Positions 14,204-16,995 of a stretch of DNA of 16,995 nucleotides are shown piece after piece (the stretch's first letter is position 1; the number at the start of each line of letters is the position of its first letter). Under the pieces are notes generated by a model. The model saw only the letters and a program-made list of their open reading frames with translations. It was not told the DNA's origin and ran no database searches. A program made the position numbers and the translations under genes. This DNA comes from Deltaproteobacteria bacterium RIFOXYA12_FULL_61_11 (GTDB taxonomy: Bacteria > Bdellovibrionota_F > JAHFAK01 > YA12-FULL-61-11). The stretch lies in NCBI GenBank assembly GCA_001799195.1, contig MGSU01000053.1, forward strand, positions 1-16,995, in the 5' to 3' direction.

Positions 14204-14911
14204 TTACTCCTTTCCTCCTTGGCTTTCGGTTAAATTTCGGTTTGGGGAATAAGTCGGTACTACAGCCATTTCACGGCAATAACCAATGTAAAAACCAATA
14301 AAGACGCAAAGAGTCACGATTGCAATAGAAAATAATAAAACAAATATTCTACATTTTTTCCTATCAATAGGCATAGCGGATTTTAATTTATTACCATCAA
14401 TAATAAAACTGAAGTAGTCAATCTGATTAGATATATTACCAATATCTTCAATAAAATATTTTTTATTATTAAAAATAATCATTATTGTTCCAATGTCCAA
14501 AAATGCCCAAAGAGGATGATTAATGAAATGAATAGTAGAGATTTCTTCAAGTGGAATAATAATGGTTTTGTTATAGAATAAATTGTTTTCATTGAACACT
14601 ATTCTGCCATTGTCATAAATAATTGTTTTTGTAAAATATTCATAGAAGGCATGTAAAGATATATATGTAAAAAGTACTATCATGATAGCCATTGGGAATT
14701 GAAAAAAACTTCTTAAAGTCCAGAAATTTAGCATAATTCCAGCATGTTCGCCATAATGAAATATTAGTATATTTTTGTTGCTTAAGTATAATAATGTTAC
14801 GCTAATTGGTAACTGAGATAATATAAGATAAATTGTGCTTGTTTTAATAGTTTGGATTTTTTTGTGCAAATCATTGTTATGCGTATTGTGTTGAAGGCTA
14901 AATATCTTCAT
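14204..14911 (-). CDS. AT-rich membrane protein with a bacterial PH-like domain
   Basis: This 235-residue protein is encoded by very AT-rich DNA, unlike everything around it. Two hydrophobic segments (about 24-42 and 62-86, including FPMAIMIVLFTYISLHAFY) precede a β-rich segment (about 95-165). That segment (TIIYDNGRIVF, TIIIPLEEISTIHF, GTIMIIFNNKKYFIEDI) has the strand pattern of bacterial PH (bPH) domains. A third membrane segment lies at about 188-211 (FVLLFSIAIVTLCVFIGFYI). Other proteins of this layout are inner-membrane proteins of unknown or stress-related role. GAGGAG lies 13 bases before the ATG, too far for a good ribosome site. The last residues (TESQGGKE) are encoded by more GC-rich DNA and may be a replaced C-terminus. 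It stands alone between mobile elements and was probably acquired from a low-GC source. Confidence 0.7.
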   Translation of the reverse strand: MKIFSLQHNTHNNDLHKKIQTIKTSTIYLILSQLPISVTLLYLSNKNILIFHYGEHAGIMLNFWTLRSFFQFPMAIMIVLFTYISLHAFYEYFTKTIIYDNGRIVFNENNLFYNKTIIIPLEEISTIHFINHPLWAFLDIGTIMIIFNNKKYFIEDIGNISNQIDYFSFIIDGNKLKSAMPIDRKKCRIFVLLFSIAIVTLCVFIGFYIGYCREMAVVPTYSPNRNLTESQGGKE

Positions 14912-14937
14912 CTATGAAACCCACTCCTCGTTGGACT

Positions 14938-15470
14938 TAGCTTCTGCAGCGATTTTTGCAGCATTCCGACCCCCACTCACTCCACACCTAAAAGCAGGCC
15001 TTGAGGTCGTAAGGATAGCAATGCAGACCGGTGACGGTCAACCAGCGGGCGCGCCTCGGCCCTCTTCGCGCGGCGCTTGAAAGACAGCCGATAGGTCGGC
15101 TCAGTCTTTTTTCGAATCAGCGGCGTCGGAGTGGCGGCAGGGATGCCGACCTCCATGCGACGCGCACGAAGCAGCGGCGTCGGAGTGGCGGCAGGGATGC
15201 CGACCTCTAGCGGCGCGGTGGGTGCAGGGCCGCACCCCTCTAGCAGGCCGCAAGAAGCAAGCCTGTCAGGTAGGAGGCAAGCGCAGTCGGGGAGTTGCAG
15301 GTCGCGGCGGACGCGGGTGTTGGTGATCGGGCTCATGAGTGGATCACTACAGCACACCCCGTGCCTCTTGCATTATATTAAATATTCAATATGTTGTGAC
15401 GAGAGATATGGGAACAGTTCTGAAAGACGAATCGAAGTGCCGAAGTCCAACGTGAGATTCGTGATTCTTC
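14938..15470. other. Gene-poor stretch with direct repeats
   Basis: I find no convincing gene here. A minus-strand frame at 14977-15357 is open for 126 codons, but it lacks a ribosome site and repeats VGIPAATPTPL only because of the DNA repeat. The left part is GC-rich; from about 15360 it becomes AT-rich (TATTAAATATTCAATA). The junction with the truncated IS66 element is somewhere between 15400 and 15480. Confidence 0.4.
15118..15207. repeat. Two perfect 36-bp direct repeats with a 54-bp period
   Basis: CAGCGGCGTCGGAGTGGCGG and the 16 bases that follow occur at 15118-15153 and again, identically, at 15172-15207, with an 18-base spacer. Within each copy GTCGG and CCGAC can form a short stem. 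Confidence 0.85.
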
Positions 15471-15815
15471 CCCGGGAGGGGGAATCGTCACGATCGCTTC
15501 CGCTTCGTCAAACAACCCCAACTGGTCGGGATGGATCTTCTCGCTCTTTGGCCGATACAAAGCCCGTTGGAAGTACGCGATCAGCTCTTTCAGTCGCTCG
15601 ACTTCCGCGTTGGCGTGTTTGAGTTCGACCTCTCTGCGTTCGAGTTCTACCTCTTTGCGCTTGAGTTCCACCTCTTTGCGCTCAGCCTCTGCATCTTTTT
15701 GGAGCAGCTCGGTGTGGAAGTGTTCGGTGTGTTCCTCGAGCAAATCGGCCTGGGCGAGCACGAGTCGCTTCAGCTCGTCGAGGTCGTTGGGGAGGTTGTT
15801 CGCAAGCTTGTTCAT
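15378..15815 (-). pseudogene. tnpC: IS66 tnpC transposase, N-terminal fragment
   Basis: The 145 remaining codons start at the ATG at 15815 behind AAGGGGG. LDELKRLVLAQADLLEEHTE begins a strongly charged coiled coil (about 30-85, with repeated ERKEVELKRK units). LKELIAYFQRALYRPKSEKI and HPDQLGLFDEAE are the conserved N-terminal signature of IS66 transposases. Beyond about residue 115 (PPPGEES) the sequence no longer resembles the family; full-length proteins have about 500 residues including the DDE domain, all lost here. The heptad-like KEVELK/REVELK repeats look expanded. Confidence 0.8.
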
Positions 15816-15885
15816 ACCCCCTTGTAGCACACTCAAAATGCGCTGCAAGCCTTTATTTGCAAGGGATTCAGATGACTCTGACTTT

Positions 15886-16242
15886 TTATGCAAGCACCGT
15901 ATAATGACGTGTTTTGTGTCCACCAGTAAGCGGCAACTGCATTCCCTCAAGCAACCAGCTCAGCTCCCGATCGCTGAGCTCGAGCACCTCCTGTTCGCTC
16001 TTCGGCCAGTGAAAGTGCTCCCGGGAAAGACGCTTCTGCCACAGGCAAAACCCCGTGCGATCCCAATAGAGAATCTTCACCTGTTTGTGCCGCTGGTTGC
16101 AGAAACAGAACAGGTGGCCGCTGTAGGGATCCCTCGCAAGTTGTTGCTCGGCTACCATCGCCAATCCATCGATCTGCTTGCGCAAATCCGTCGAGCCGGG
16201 TGCGAGGAACACCCGAACCCCGGGGGCCGGCCTGAACATCAC
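15886..16242 (-). CDS. tnpB: IS66 accessory protein TnpB
   Basis: This 118-residue protein matches the IS66 Orf2 family: GVRVFLAPGSTDLRKQIDGL, ARDPYSGHLFCFCNQRHKQV, KILYWDRTGFCLWQKRL and FHWP are the family blocks in the usual order. Length is typical and the gene looks intact. It may start at the GTG at 16242, overlapping the tnpA stop (GTGA), or at the following ATG at 16239. The tight overlap implies translational coupling with tnpA. With tnpC truncated it has no obvious job. Confidence 0.88.
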   Translation of the reverse strand: MMFRPAPGVRVFLAPGSTDLRKQIDGLAMVAEQQLARDPYSGHLFCFCNQRHKQVKILYWDRTGFCLWQKRLSREHFHWPKSEQEVLELSDRELSWLLEGMQLPLTGGHKTRHYTVLA

Positions 16243-16562
16243 AACCCTCGCAGTGCCACCACGACCTTGCGGACCAAGCTCAAATCGCTTCCACGATGTA
16301 CCTCAATGCAAACCCCTCCAACCTGAAGCACCAGAGCACGGCCTACACGATCGCCCCAGGCTCGTACCTCGACCAGACCGGTCCCTTCCTCTCCCAACCT
16401 CCTTCGCCACCGATAAAAGGTATATTGGTTCAACCCGCGCTGACGGCAATACTCGGCCTGCTTCTCTCCGCTCTCCCTCCATTCCCGTACCTGCCGCCGC
16501 CAATAACTCCGGCGATCCTGCCGGTTTCCCGTCGTCTTCACCTCGATCAACTGCTGTTCCAT
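16239..16562 (-). CDS. tnpA: IS66 accessory protein TnpA
   Basis: This 107-residue protein is the IS66 Orf1 type, a small DNA-binding protein with a helix-turn-helix (EYCRQRGLNQYTFYRWRRRL, about 37-56) behind the conserved YWRRQVREWRESG. The second half (VEVRAWG to VVVALRGL) is the usual β-rich tail. It begins 85 bases inside the left end of the element and is followed by tnpB with a four-base overlap. Confidence 0.85.
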   Translation of the reverse strand: MEQQLIEVKTTGNRQDRRSYWRRQVREWRESGEKQAEYCRQRGLNQYTFYRWRRRLGEEGTGLVEVRAWGDRVGRALVLQVGGVCIEVHRGSDLSLVRKVVVALRGL

Positions 16563-16624
16563 GCACGACCCCCGGTCTCTGGTATACCTCCAGTAAACCT
16601 AGCCGAGTCTCACGATCAGCGGAA

Positions 16625-16647
16625 GATGCGTTTGGTTACGCGCTTAC
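16625..16647 (-). repeat. Terminal inverted repeat (left end) of the IS66-family element
   Basis: The minus strand from 16647 reads GTAAGCGCGTAACCAAACGC, starting with the GTAAGCG typical of IS66 ends. The outer partner is missing. Confidence 0.7.
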
Positions 16648-16865
16648 AAAGGAAAGGAGAACCCAGAGGCCGAAGCATGTTCGGGAGCCGGAGGAGCGAA
16701 TAGGAGCGAGGATGTGAGGTTCTTGGACAAGGTGATCGTACCGCACCGCAGTGGTTGCTTGGCTATCTTGTTGCTTATATTGCTAATATATTTTCCAAGG
16801 TGGGTTGTTCCTTTCTTCCGGCTCTCCATCTGAGTCGCTGTGTCCTGCGGGACCACAACCCTCAT
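16644..16865 (-). pseudogene. Hypothetical reading frame cut by the IS66 element
   Basis: A 73-codon frame begins at the ATG at 16865, overlapping the upstream stop by four bases (ATGA), and ends at the TAA created by the IS66 terminus. Only the first 20 residues (MRVVVPQDTATQMESRKKGT) look protein-like. The rest runs through AT-rich DNA and the short repeat. It is probably the start of a gene that was truncated by rearrangement. I do not recognise it. Confidence 0.35.
16648..16713 (+). repeat. Short diverged repeat, copy B
   Basis: AAAGGAAAGGAGAACCCAGAGG directly abuts the IS66 end and matches 12081-12102 with one mismatch. GAGCGAGGAT at 16704-16713 matches the end of copy A at 12136-12145. 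It is the target DNA of the IS66 insertion. Confidence 0.4.
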
Positions 16866-16995
16866 GAGAGTTCACCCTTCACGGGGCCGAGAAGAGCCTC
16901 GAGCACGCAGGGGAGCGAGGGCTGTTGTTTGAACACGACATGCGCGGCGATCAACGTGGGAATTGGAATTTCCGAAACAAGATCAACCACCAAGC
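16862..16995 (-). CDS. C-terminal end of an unidentified protein (partial)
   Basis: A reading frame enters from beyond the right edge of the window and stops at TGA 16862-16864. The 43 visible residues (LVVDLVSEIPIPTLIAAHVV, a short Gln/Pro stretch, then CVLEALLGPVKGELS) have natural protein composition. The stop overlaps the next ATG as ATGA, a coupling typical of real operons. Too little is visible for identification. Confidence 0.45.
   Translation of the reverse strand, partial: LVVDLVSEIPIPTLIAAHVVFKQQPSLPCVLEALLGPVKGELS

Larger units (their letters stand above)
15470..16647 (-). mobile_element. IS66-family element, 3'-truncated
   Basis: The element carries the usual tnpA, tnpB and tnpC order on the minus strand. 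Its left end is intact: from 16647 the minus strand reads GTAAGCGCGTAACC, the typical IS66 terminus. The right half, including most of tnpC with the catalytic domain, is missing, so no second inverted repeat or 8-bp target duplication can be found. It cannot transpose. The 15470 boundary is approximate. Confidence 0.82.

Noticed and set aside
15118-15207. CRISPR array
   Set aside because: Only two repeats with an 18-base spacer, no third unit and no cas genes nearby.
14977-15357. 126-codon minus-strand gene
   Set aside because: No ribosome site, odd composition, and the internal repeat is explained by the DNA repeat. It cannot be excluded, but I do not support it.
1-16995. tRNA or rRNA genes and tRNA-type attachment sites
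   Set aside because: No cloverleaf, CCA-adjacent TTCGA-type loop pair or rRNA-like stretch was seen on either strand. A tRNAscan and Rfam run would settle this.

Overview
The window is chromosomal DNA from a GC-rich Gram-negative bacterium. Lipoprotein signals, surface proteins with cadherin-like and propeller-like repeats, and a divergent FeoB next to a DtxR-FeoA fusion all suggest a lineage of the former Deltaproteobacteria (Desulfobacterota or Myxococcota type). That placement is an inference from gene style only. A five-gene GC-rich backbone on the minus strand (about 180-9612) is followed by a mosaic of accessory DNA (about 9750-16995) with lower and uneven GC.

Backbone, read on the minus strand from right to left: a divergent FeoB-type ferrous iron permease (9612-7645), a DtxR-family metalloregulator fused to a FeoA domain (7620-6970), a lipoprotein with a tandem heptad repeat, a Pro-rich linker and a C-terminal SUMF1/FGE-like domain (6845-4869), a small lipoprotein (4786-4157), and a 1289-residue secreted protein with three cadherin-like repeats and a long propeller-like tail (4049-180). 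The first two are a tight iron-uptake unit. The last three have their own promoter-like sequences or larger gaps and look like separately transcribed envelope genes.

Accessory region, left to right: a 5'-truncated group II intron remnant (tail of the maturase plus a domain-V-like hairpin, 9753-9956); a two-gene cassette on the plus strand (10171-11917) encoding a winged-helix-like protein and a 439-residue protein whose C-terminus looks like an ImmA/IrrE peptidase with all its zinc ligands lost; a second intron remnant about 97% identical to the first (12281-12439) that is split by a complete 1640-bp IS1380-family element with a 4-bp target duplication (12440-14079); a very AT-rich gene for a membrane protein with a bacterial PH-like domain (14911-14204); a stretch with 36-bp direct repeats; a 3'-truncated IS66-family element (about 15470-16647); and the end of an unidentified minus-strand operon (16862-16995).

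The most interesting item is the overlapping winged-helix / pseudo-ImmA gene pair bracketed by direct intron remnants. It has the layout of a transferred toxin-antitoxin, defence or regulatory cassette, but its function cannot be read from the sequence. The IS1380 transposase is broken by an exact 11-bp tandem duplication, so the IS insertion is recent but dead.
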